Source: Deltaproteobacteria bacterium
GTDB lineage: Bacteria > Myxococcota > UBA796 > SXON01
Direction of reading: 5' to 3'
Assembly (NCBI GenBank): GCA_947483545.1
Contig: CANKNP010000120.1
Span: 1-13,231 of the forward strand
DNA: 13,231 nt
In this document: piece after piece, positions 1-8,614 of the stretch
How positions within the stretch are numbered: position 1 is the stretch's first letter
Layout of the letters: each line of letters begins with the position of its first letter
Notes under the pieces: generated by a model
What the model saw: only the letters and a program-made list of their open reading frames with translations
Databases searched by the model: none
What the model was told of the DNA's origin: nothing
Translations under genes and position numbers: made by a program

Positions 1-118
1 GAAGGGCATACCCCGGGAGCTCCGCCCGCGAGGGCTCGCAGCGGGCGCCGCGGCTGCTCCCGGAGCCGAAGAACTCAACGTCGCGCGGGCCCCCGGCGCG
101 GGTACTCCCGCGTCGGGG
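1..118. other. Downstream sequence with no supported gene
   Basis: Apart from the hairpin at 97-112 and an imperfect second GC-rich dyad beside it, nothing is identifiable. A minus-strand frame is open from before position 78 to the edge, with a TTG at 78 and an ATG at 9 preceded by GGGG. It is Ala/Ser/Pro/Arg-rich and its third codon positions are less G+C-rich than in the neighbouring genes, so I do not call it. A further gene could start at the left edge. Confidence 0.4.
97..112 (-). terminator. GC hairpin just after the last gene, possible terminator
   Basis: On the minus strand CGCGGG-AGTA-CCCGCG forms a perfect six-pair stem with a four-base loop, beginning seven bases after the TAG stop at 119-121. 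No T-run follows, so it is not a classical intrinsic terminator. It may act as a 3'-end stabilising hairpin or be chance in G+C-rich DNA. Confidence 0.25.
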
Positions 119-2311
119 CTAGCGCTGCCCCGCCCGCCGACGTAGGAGCCAGCTCGCTGAAGCCGCCAACGCCAGGACCACGCCACCGGCGGGGTGAGTA
201 CCCAGCGGCGTCACCCGGCGGTCCGAGACCCTCCGGCCGGCGGTCTCGTCCCGAAGCGGGGCCTCCCACTCGCCGGCTGCCACAAAGCGGCCGCCATGCA
301 GACCAGCGAGCGCGGCAAGGAAGGCGGCGTCTGGCTCCACGTCGTCCAGCTCCGGATCGCGGCTCGTCACCCCGTAGACCGTCGCCGCGTCACCAGCCCC
401 CTGCGCGTGAACCTTCACCCGATGCGCGCCGCGCAACGTCGTCGGCACATCGAGGCGCACGAGGCCGTCACTGTCCGTGATCCCCGACAACGTGCTCGCG
501 CCCTCCGGCCCTGTAAGGGTGGCGGTCACGGGCACACCCGCCTTGGCCCGGAACGCCACGTCGCGGACCCGCACCACCGCGGTGGCCTTTTCGCCGGGGG
601 CGTAGTTCTCTCGGGCCGTCTGTACGCTGACCGGTCCGTCTGCCGCATCACCGATGAGCCAGCGCATCGCGCCCTTCCAGAACCGCAAATACGCCTGATT
701 GCCCTGACCGGACCCCGCCCCCGCAAACGACCACCGCCACGATGCGTCCACTGTCAACGCCATCGTTCGTCCCTTCCCCACATCCGCAACCGCGAGCACC
801 GGCATCGGGGACCCGTCGGCGGTCTTGGCGAAAGGGTGCTCCAACAGCACCGCGGCCCCGGGGACGGCGCCGAGCACGCTGTTCGCACCGTCCAACGGCC
901 CAAGTTCGCTCCACGCCAGAGCGTTGTCGGCCGATTCGCCCGTGAGCTGGGTGACGGGGTGCCGCCCCCCCGCCTCGGTGAGCTTCGGGACGAAGGCCCG
1001 CTCATCCGCGGTGGTTCCAGGCCCACCGAGCCGCACGGGGAGGATGTCCGCGATGGGGGTACCGGCGTATCCACCAAGATCAAAGCTCCGATCTCCCCCG
1101 ATCATGGCGAACGCCTTGCCGCCCCTGACGTACTCAGCCACGTTCCCAAGCAGCTCCCCCCCGCGCTCGTCAAAGTAGGGCGCGTAGTCGAAGTTTTGAA
1201 AGATGACGAGGTCAAAAGAGGCCAGTTCCTTATCGAAGAGGTTGTGGTAGGGGAATTGGATGAGCGACATCTCGTCCGGCGAGTACCCGGAGTTCATGTC
1301 GCGCGGCGTGCGCAAGATGAAGAAGCTGACGAGGTCGATCGCGGGGTCTTCCTTTAGGAAGAGACGGAGGAATTTCTGGTCCAGGGAGGGCGCGCCGCAC
1401 ACTTGGAGCACCCGCACCCGGTCCCGAACCACGCGGACGGCCTGGCTCAACTGCTGGTTGGCGGGCACCGCGTCGCCGGGGACAAGCGGCACGCTCGCCT
1501 CGTAGAGGAAGCGCCCCTCTTGATCGGCCCGGACCGAGAAGCTGGCCGTCCCCCGACCATCCGGGCCGAGCACCGCGACCGCAGTCCCCGCCGGCTGGCC
1601 GTCGCGGACCAGCGTGACCGTGACGCTGGTCGGCACCGTCCCCGCCCCGCGAACGTCCACCTCGACCGGGAACTTCGAGCGGAGGAACGCGAACGACCCC
1701 GCGCGAATCGCATCGACAGCGAGGTCGGTCCGCCCTTGTGCCGCCCCGATCTGGTAGACCGTAAGCGGTCCCCCGACCGGGCTCATCGCGGGGCCAGCAG
1801 CCTCAGGGCCTGCCATGATGCGACGCCGCAGACCACCGCGATCGATGCCGTCCGTGACCACCACGATGCCCCCGAGCCGTTCCCCCGCATACTTCCGGTT
1901 GATCGCGTCCAACGCACCCGCGAGATCGGTGTCGCCATCGGAGAACGCCGCCGGCGGGCCCGGTCGGAGCTGGTCGCCAAACGTGTACACCTCCCCCGAC
2001 CCGATTCGCTTCAGCAGCGCCGCTACTTGTGCCCCCCGCTCCCGGCCATCTGCCTCCAGCACGCCCATCGACCTCGAACCGTCCACGAGCACCACCAGAC
2101 GGCCCTCTTCGACCCGGTCGCCTTCCTCAACCCACGCCGGCCCGCAGGTGATCCACACCACCGAAGCGAGCGCCACGAACATCGCGAGGGCCTCCCAGCC
2201 GCGGAACGGGCGGAGGGGCCAGAGGCCCACGACCCAGGTCACGACCGCGCCCATCCCCACGAGCACGCAGAGCCAGTCGGGCGCAGTCCACTCAAGCACG
2301 CCGGGGTTCAC
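119..2311 (-). CDS. VWA membrane protein with DUF1355-like amidotransferase-fold domain
   Basis: Protein of 730 residues, last in the operon. TM1 at about 12-31, a short Arg-containing loop and TM2 at about 40-58 lead to a periplasmic VWA domain (about 71-190). Its metal site looks complete: DGSRS (D77, S79, S81), GDTDL (T128) and VVTDG (D154). After a beta-rich section (about 195-295) comes a glutamine-amidotransferase-fold domain (about 298-555) with VLQVCGAPSLDQKFLR, YVRGGKAFAMIGGDRSFDLG and GYAGTPIADILPVRLGG. This matches the DUF1355/PF07090 pattern, and the usual nucleophile position is not Cys (GGDRSF). An Ig-like domain (about 560-650), a C-terminal TM (about 708-724) and an RRRAGQR tail follow. 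The GTG at 2311 makes a GTGA overlap with the DUF4159 stop and has GAGGG nine bases upstream. Family members are usually annotated only as glutamine amidotransferase or VWA protein; an enzymatic role is unlikely here. Confidence 0.92.
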   Translation of the reverse strand: MNPGVLEWTAPDWLCVLVGMGAVVTWVVGLWPLRPFRGWEALAMFVALASVVWITCGPAWVEEGDRVEEGRLVVLVDGSRSMGVLEADGRERGAQVAALLKRIGSGEVYTFGDQLRPGPPAAFSDGDTDLAGALDAINRKYAGERLGGIVVVTDGIDRGGLRRRIMAGPEAAGPAMSPVGGPLTVYQIGAAQGRTDLAVDAIRAGSFAFLRSKFPVEVDVRGAGTVPTSVTVTLVRDGQPAGTAVAVLGPDGRGTASFSVRADQEGRFLYEASVPLVPGDAVPANQQLSQAVRVVRDRVRVLQVCGAPSLDQKFLRLFLKEDPAIDLVSFFILRTPRDMNSGYSPDEMSLIQFPYHNLFDKELASFDLVIFQNFDYAPYFDERGGELLGNVAEYVRGGKAFAMIGGDRSFDLGGYAGTPIADILPVRLGGPGTTADERAFVPKLTEAGGRHPVTQLTGESADNALAWSELGPLDGANSVLGAVPGAAVLLEHPFAKTADGSPMPVLAVADVGKGRTMALTVDASWRWSFAGAGSGQGNQAYLRFWKGAMRWLIGDAADGPVSVQTARENYAPGEKATAVVRVRDVAFRAKAGVPVTATLTGPEGASTLSGITDSDGLVRLDVPTTLRGAHRVKVHAQGAGDAATVYGVTSRDPELDDVEPDAAFLAALAGLHGGRFVAAGEWEAPLRDETAGRRVSDRRVTPLGTHPAGGVVLALAASASWLLRRRAGQR

Positions 2312-3060
2312 TCGATCCGGCCCTCACGCATCAGCTGGTCGGTGTGCGCCTGGTCGTGTTTGTAGTTCGAGGTGAGGGCGTACAGCAGAAGGTTCAGAGC
2401 GAGCTTGACGGCTTCGCGTCGCTGATCCTCCCCCCCGGGCGTGCAGGGCAGCGCGTCGGTGCCGTCCGCTCGCCGATCCAGGGCACCTGAGATGTCGTTT
2501 CGCGAGTAGACGAGCGGGTGGGTCGTCACATGCGCGACGCCCTCCAAGACCCTGGAGACCCGGACACGGCCGGCCGGTTCTCCGAGAAGGAAAAAGCTGC
2601 GGTAAATGGAGTGCTCGGTCGAGAGGGTCTCCAGCGGGCGGGTGGGGAAGAGGTCCAACATCAGCCGGCGAGCAGAGATGTCGAAGTCGCTGCCAGCGGT
2701 CCCAGAGGCATCATCGATCAGCAGGAAGCCCCCGTAGGAGAGGTAGCGGACAAGCTGCTGACGGGCGAGGTCCGACAGCGGGGGAAAACCCCCGTCGCCG
2801 CACAAGACCGCAAAGGGGTGCTCGAAGAGGGCGGGATCGTGGGGCGCGAGCTGCACCGCCCGAGGTTCGGTCTCGACGCTGGTGGTCTGAATCGCCTCGA
2901 AGAGCAGCCGCTTCCAGGCCTCTGGGCGAGAGATGGTCCCCGTGGAGAGCTGAAGCTCCGCGACATCGACCTTGCCGGAGGGCCCGAAGCCGAACGCGGG
3001 GCGGGTAGCGCAGGCCAGCGCCGAGGCGGCAGCGCCGCGGAGGAGACTACGACGGAGCAT
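2308..3060 (-). CDS. DUF4159 domain-containing protein with Tat-like signal
   Basis: Protein of 250 residues. It opens with MLRRSLLRGAAASALACAT, a twin-arginine-type signal (LRRSLLR, then an Ala-rich core), so it is probably exported folded. The rest is a DUF4159 domain: FAVLCGDGGFPPLS (83-96), RYLSYGGFLLIDDASG (105-120), HPLVYSRNDISGAL (181-194) and the family-typical end NLLLYALTSNYKHDQAHTD (223-241). DUF4159 has a class-I amidotransferase-like fold of unknown function, with no nucleophile-elbow Cys visible. In other bacteria I recall it fused behind a BatA-type N-terminus; here it is a separate gene directly after one, which suggests partnership. The ATG at 3060 is chosen for the signal peptide and an excellent GGGGAGG six bases upstream; it overlaps the previous gene by 14 bases. 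An in-frame ATG at 3165 is rejected. The stop overlaps the next start as GTGA. Confidence 0.95.
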   Translation of the reverse strand: MLRRSLLRGAAASALACATRPAFGFGPSGKVDVAELQLSTGTISRPEAWKRLLFEAIQTTSVETEPRAVQLAPHDPALFEHPFAVLCGDGGFPPLSDLARQQLVRYLSYGGFLLIDDASGTAGSDFDISARRLMLDLFPTRPLETLSTEHSIYRSFFLLGEPAGRVRVSRVLEGVAHVTTHPLVYSRNDISGALDRRADGTDALPCTPGGEDQRREAVKLALNLLLYALTSNYKHDQAHTDQLMREGRIE

Positions 3061-5131
3061 TTTCCGCCTCCCCGGCGCGATCCCTTCGCGCGAGCCAAAC
3101 GGAGACGGACGCGGCGACGAGCAGCAAAAAGGCGCCCGAGCTGGCAAAGTGGGGGGAGAGCGCAAAATGGACCATCACGCTGTCCGGCGCCAAAGCAGCC
3201 TCGCGTCCTGAGATCGAGGACGTTCGCCGCACGTCGCTCTCCGAGACCGGGGTGTTGACCGCGACGACAGCCACAGCCACAGCGTCATCGGCGCCCGCGG
3301 TCACCCGCCACTCCCCCGCCAGGTCGGGGACGAACCGCAGCTCCGTGGACGCGCGCGCGGCGGCCCGTAGCTTGCCATTGGGCCCGATCAGCGAGAGCTC
3401 AGGCGCGTCCGCGGAGACAGCGACGGAGACCTCCTCCCCGACGACCCCCGCCTCCGCCCTGCCAGCCCCGGCGGTCTCTCCGCCGAGCACCGAGGTCACC
3501 CGATCGACGAAGGCCGGGAACGTCGCCTGAATCGGAAAATTGCCCCAGCCGAGGTCGAACGTGCCTGTCCAAAGCAGCACAGTTCCCGTCCCCACCGTGC
3601 GCTCCACCAGCGCGGGGACGCCGCCCTCCCAACGCAGCAGCTCGGTCGCCCCGGCGGCCGCCCCCTCGACGGTCATTGCCCTTCGCGCCGTGATCGAGGA
3701 GAACGCGCCAGGGATGCGCTCGAACGGCGCCAGGAGGGGGGAGGAAACCGCGAGCTCCAACGGCACCCCCGGGTCGGTCGCCAGATCGCGCACCTTGCGG
3801 AGCGGCAGGGGGAGCAGCGTCTCCATCGCGGTGTTGTACCGGTCCGGGGTGACATTGTCGCCCATACCGATCACCAAGCCGCCGCCGCGGCGCACGAAGT
3901 CGAGCAGCCGCGGCACCATCGGTGCGGGATCCGCGACGTTCGCGAGCCAGACCACGCGATGGATCTGAGGGTCCAGGATCGACATGCCGGCGGGCGCGAT
4001 CACATCCACGGCCGGGCGCCCGAGTCCGATGGGGGCGAGCGCGCGCTCCAGAAAGTAGGTCTCGGACTTGGTGGGCGTGGACCCGGGATCGCCGTCCACC
4101 ACGAGGACGCGGCTGGCCCCGATGCGAGGAAGGTGAAACGAGCGCACGTTGTCAGCCGGGAGGGCTGGATCCGCCACCGTGACCGTCGCCACCCCACCCT
4201 CCGCCTGACGAGGGACCGTGAACCGTGCCTCCGCAGTGCCGGCCCCGATCTCGGTGGCACCCGCCACGCTCACAAACGAGGTGAGCACCTCGCCCCCGGG
4301 GAGCTTGAGGGTGGTCGTGACCTCGAGCGGCTCTGCCCCGAAGCTCGCGAGGAGGACAGACACCGTGCCACCCTCCAACCCATCCCCGTAGCTCGCGTCG
4401 GTCACGACCACGTTGGCAGGCGCCTCCGGAGCGAACGGCCGGGGCACGATCGCTCCCCCCACCGCGAAGATCCGCTCGATGTCCACGTCGCAGGCCTCGA
4501 CCTGCCCCGGCCCCGCTTCGTCCGTGAAGATGACGACCTCCGCGGGGGCGCCAGCCATGAGCCCCCGCGCGAGCACCAGCGCGCCGTGCAAATCACCCGC
4601 GCCGTCCTGCCGGGCGAGACCCTCGATCACCGACGCGAGCGCTGCGCCATCCCCAGCGACGCCATCCGACCACCCGGCGAGGACCTCGGGCGGCGCGATG
4701 CGTACGGCCGCCACACGGGTCCCGTTGGGCACCCCCCTCAGCGCGGACGACGCAGCCGCGCGCGCCGCCTCGAACGCCGTCTGCGATGCACCGGCAGGTC
4801 CACCCACCCGTTGGTCCATGGAGAGGGAGTCGTCCAGCACCACGATCACGCGGCCGGTCCCGCCAAGATCCGCGTCGGGCTCGGGCCACCGCAGCTCAGG
4901 CTGCGCCAGCGCCGACAGCAGCAAGAGCAGTGCGACTCCCCGCAGAACGAGCAGGGCGCGATCGGATAGGCGACGACGACGCTCCAGCCGGCTTCGCAAG
5001 CGCTCCAGGAGGAGGGTCGCGCCAAACGCACGCTCCTCACGGATCTGCTGGCGCGTCAGATGGGCGAGGATTGGCCCGAGCGCGAGGCCGAGCAGGCCCA
5101 ACGCCGCCGGCGCGAGAAGCGAGAAATTCAA
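3047..5131 (-). CDS. BatA-type membrane protein with VWA and amidotransferase-like domains
   Basis: Protein of 694 residues. The N-terminus is the BatA/aerotolerance-regulator type: TM1 at about 5-23, an Arg-rich cytoplasmic loop at 24-57 and TM2 at about 58-77. A VWA domain follows (about 93-225) with DDSLSM (D100, S102, S104) and FTDEAG (D204). The metal-site Thr is not apparent at the expected place (AGDLHGAL, 178-185). Residues about 338-545 look like a class-I glutamine-amidotransferase fold (RVLVVDGDPG, FVRRGGGLVIGMGDN) without a nucleophile Cys. An Ig-like stretch (about 560-625), a C-terminal TM (about 664-682) and an RRDR cytoplasmic tail follow. The topology puts the bulk in the periplasm. 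I start at TTG 5131, which makes a TTGA overlap with DUF58, leads directly into MNFSLLAPAAL and has GGTGAG three bases upstream. An ATG at 5254 in the same frame would add 41 unlikely residues. Likely a periplasmic partner of MoxR/DUF58. Confidence 0.92.
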   Translation of the reverse strand: MNFSLLAPAALGLLGLALGPILAHLTRQQIREERAFGATLLLERLRSRLERRRRLSDRALLVLRGVALLLLLSALAQPELRWPEPDADLGGTGRVIVVLDDSLSMDQRVGGPAGASQTAFEAARAAASSALRGVPNGTRVAAVRIAPPEVLAGWSDGVAGDGAALASVIEGLARQDGAGDLHGALVLARGLMAGAPAEVVIFTDEAGPGQVEACDVDIERIFAVGGAIVPRPFAPEAPANVVVTDASYGDGLEGGTVSVLLASFGAEPLEVTTTLKLPGGEVLTSFVSVAGATEIGAGTAEARFTVPRQAEGGVATVTVADPALPADNVRSFHLPRIGASRVLVVDGDPGSTPTKSETYFLERALAPIGLGRPAVDVIAPAGMSILDPQIHRVVWLANVADPAPMVPRLLDFVRRGGGLVIGMGDNVTPDRYNTAMETLLPLPLRKVRDLATDPGVPLELAVSSPLLAPFERIPGAFSSITARRAMTVEGAAAGATELLRWEGGVPALVERTVGTGTVLLWTGTFDLGWGNFPIQATFPAFVDRVTSVLGGETAGAGRAEAGVVGEEVSVAVSADAPELSLIGPNGKLRAAARASTELRFVPDLAGEWRVTAGADDAVAVAVVAVNTPVSESDVRRTSSISGREAALAPDSVMVHFALSPHFASSGAFLLLVAASVSVWLARRDRAGEAENAPS
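3061..3073 (-). promoter_or_regulatory. Ribosome binding site deciding the DUF4159 start
   Basis: GGGGAGG (3073-3067, minus strand) is six bases before the ATG at 3060 and lies inside the end of the BatA-type gene. It is the strongest Shine-Dalgarno match I see in the operon. It fixes the start at the twin-arginine signal, not at the ATG 35 codons further upstream. Confidence 0.7.
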
Positions 5132-6026
5132 CCGCTCACCATCGGCCTTCCGCCCAGCCAGGCGCCCAGGACCGGCAGCGTCGGGTCCGATCCGGCGAGA
5201 TCCCACAACATGCCGCGGTGCGCCACGAAAACCCCGCGAACCTCTGTAATCCACTCCGCGACCACCTCGCGGAAGGGCCCGCGGACTGCGCCTGGATCCA
5301 CGGGAAACTGGCGCCCCGACTCTGGCGAGACGAGCCTGGTGGGCTCCTCCCCCGCCAGCTCCAGCTCCCCACGATCAAAGATGCGAATTGCCCGGAGATC
5401 GGCGCGCCGACGAGTGAGCGCCCCGAGCGCCGGGCCCCAACGCGCAGGCTCCTCCATGAAGTCTGAGATGACGCCTACCAGCGAACGCCCGCGGGCCCGG
5501 TCGCCGATCTCCTGAAAGGCGACGGCGAGATCTGCACGGCCCTCGGGCCGAACTGCCGCGAGCGAACCCAGGATGCGGGCGAGCTGCCCCCGGCCATGAC
5601 CCCCCGGCACCCCCCGCTCTCCGCCGGTGCGCCCAGCGATGATGCGAAGCCCCACGGGATCCCCCCCGCCAAGCACCGCGCAGGCGATCGCCGCGGTGAC
5701 CTCGACCGCCCGCTCCCATTTCTCACGCGTGGACCCGATGTCCGCGGAGGCGTCGAAAACGAGAGTGCAAGGCAGATCACGCTCTGCTCGACGCTCCCGG
5801 ATCACAAGGCGATCGTTGCGCGCAAAAGCCCGCCAATCGACATCCTTGAGCGGGTGGGGCGGCACGTAGGGCCGATACCCAAGGAATTCGGCCTCGAACC
5901 CACGCTGCACGGCAAGGTACGAGCCCGTGTGCAGCCCGCTGACGAGCCGGCGGGCGGCCAAATGCAGGCTGCGAACCCGGGCAAACAGCTCCGGGTCCCA
6001 GCCGCCGGGCGTGAGCGCGCCGCCCA

Positions 6027-6030
<4 letters not shown>
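5128..6030 (-). CDS. DUF58 domain-containing protein
   Basis: Protein of 300 residues with no signal peptide or membrane segment, so probably cytoplasmic. The DUF58 signature is clear at about 50-80: GYRPYVPPHPLKDVDWRAFA followed by RNDRLVIRERRAE. A VWA-like fold follows, beginning with the strand TLVFDASAD (89-97) and continuing through SLVGVISDFMEEP (183-195). The canonical metal-site motif DxSxS is altered to D93-A-S95-A-D97, so the second Ser is replaced by Asp. DUF58 proteins are almost always encoded next to MoxR ATPases and are thought to be their adaptors or clients. The start is one of two adjacent ATG codons (6030 or 6027). The first makes an ATGA overlap with the MoxR stop; a GAGG just before it is better spaced for the second. 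The stop overlaps the next gene as TTGA. Confidence 0.95.
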
Positions 6031-7048
<1,018 letters not shown>

Positions 7049-7052
<4 letters not shown>

Positions 7053-8614
7053 GGTGAACTCCCTTCGGACGGATCGGTGCCGCCCAGTCTGAGGATGCGC
7101 TCGTAACGCCGTCGGCGCTCGGCCTCCTGGTTCTGACCCATCGCGCCGTAGAGCGCAGACAAGGCGCTCTGTACCGCGGGGTCGAACGGGTTGATGTCCG
7201 CGCTGGCCAGGTACTCGAGGATCGCATCGGAGGGTCGTCCGGCCTCGACCCAAAGCTCGGCGAGCTCCTTCCGGGACGCTGCGTATTCCGGGTAATCCGT
7301 AATGGTCGCCTTCAGGATCTCGATCGCCTCGCGGTCATGTCCGAGCACCCGGTGCGCGCGCGCCAGTCGAAGGGCCAGCGCCGGAGATGGAGGTTCGTCC
7401 TCGGGGATCGCCTTCTTGTACTCCACCAACGCCGCCTCCGCGCGCTTCGCAGTGACCAACAGGTCGCCCAGCCGGGCAAACCCTGCCAAATCCTGGCGAT
7501 TTGCCAGCAGTGGGTCGGTCGCGAGGTCATCCCCCTCGCCCAGCACGGTGGGCATCGCTGCCAAGTGCCGCGCCACGAACTTCAGGCTGCGCAGCCACGT
7601 TTTCCAGCCGGCCATGAACACGCCCGCGTCGCCCTTCGCACCGACCGCCGCGACGGCGACCAACGCATCGGTGCCCCCGCGCACCTGTTCGAGCGCGCGG
7701 CGCGTCGCACCCTCCCCGCTGGTCCGCTCCAGGTATTCAATCATCGTCGCGACCTGCGCGAACGCCAGTGCGGCCATCTCCGCGGACGGCAGGAACGCCA
7801 TGCTGGGGTGCATGCGCTGAAGCGGCACCAGCTCGTCCTTGGCCAGCGCGCCGGCCAACATCGACTGCTGGTAAGCGGGCAGTTCGACGAAGTCATCGGT
7901 CCGCCAAAGCACTTCATGGGAACGCGCGATGCCTTCTTGGAGCCAGACGGGCGCCTGATCCCGGGTGTTGTACGCCACGATGTAATGGATGTACTCATGC
8001 GCGAGCGTGTCCCGCCAGGCGTACCCCCGTGCCAGGGCCTTCGGGCTGGTGACCAACAGGCGTGACCACTTGGACAGCGCCACCACCCCCGTGGTCTGGA
8101 CGCTCGCCGCGGGGATGCCGCTGGCGGCGATGAACCGCGCGGCGGTGGGGTAGATCTCGAGGCGTACGCCTCCTGGAGGGGCGCCGCCTAGCCTGGGCCC
8201 GATGCGATCGTGGGAAGCTTGGAGCGTGGCGAACGCATCGTCCAGGAGCACTTCATCCGTGCCGGGCATGTACCGAATCGTGACATCGCCGCGGGTCTCG
8301 TGCGTGAAGCCCTCAACGGCCTCCAACGTGGCCTTGTACAGCCCGAGCGCTGAGGCGGTGCGCGCGTCGGGGTTGGGGCCCACATTGTCCTGGAGCAGCC
8401 GGAAGGCTTCGTCGAACCGTTGCTCGTGGAACGCGAGTTGCGCGCGGAAACCCTGTTCGGCTGGACTGGTCCCCAGCCCCACCGCCGCGGCCCGAGCACA
8501 CTCCAGGTCCACCACCTCAAGGCATGCCTCGCCGCGTGTGGCGTCGCCCGCGAACGCCGCACGGGTCGCCAGGACCACGGCAAGTAGGAGGCTACTGGCG
8601 AACAAGTTCTTCAT
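7049..8614 (-). CDS. Secreted peptidase-MA-like zinc metallopeptidase with C-terminal TPR repeats
   Basis: Protein of 521 residues starting with a clear Sec signal peptide (Lys at position 2, hydrophobic core about 4-16, likely cleavage after AFA near residue 22). Residues 25-105 look like an N-terminal helical or TPR-like region. The centre carries LAHEYIHYIV with HEYIH at 206-210, followed by PVWLQEGIA with E227. This HExxH plus downstream Glu is the gluzincin zinc site of the peptidase MA-like family. Residues about 375-500 form TPR-like helical pairs (for example ALRLARAHRVLGHDREAIEI and LAELWVEAGRPSDAILEYL), suggesting protein-protein contacts. Predicted location is the periplasm or cell surface; the substrate is unknown. 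The ATG at 8614 lies 23 bases inside the preceding gene and has no obvious Shine-Dalgarno, so translation probably depends on coupling. The TGA stop overlaps the MoxR start as TTGA. Confidence 0.88.
7053..7065 (-). promoter_or_regulatory. Ribosome binding site deciding the TTG start of MoxR
   Basis: On the minus strand AAGGGAG (7065-7059) sits six bases before the TTG at 7052, within the last codons of the peptidase gene. It supports the TTG rather than any upstream in-frame ATG or GTG as the MoxR start. Confidence 0.7.

Noticed and set aside
1403..2365. Long plus-strand open frame of 320 codons opposite the last VWA gene
   Set aside because: It is rich in Arg, His, Pro and Asp with no recognisable motif, and lies wholly antisense to a gene with clear domains. 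Long antisense frames are expected in G+C-rich coding DNA.
3959..4969. Plus-strand open frame of 336 codons opposite the BatA-type gene
   Set aside because: Arg/Gly/His-rich antisense translation with no domain or signal. The minus strand encodes BatA, VWA and amidotransferase-like segments over the same bases.
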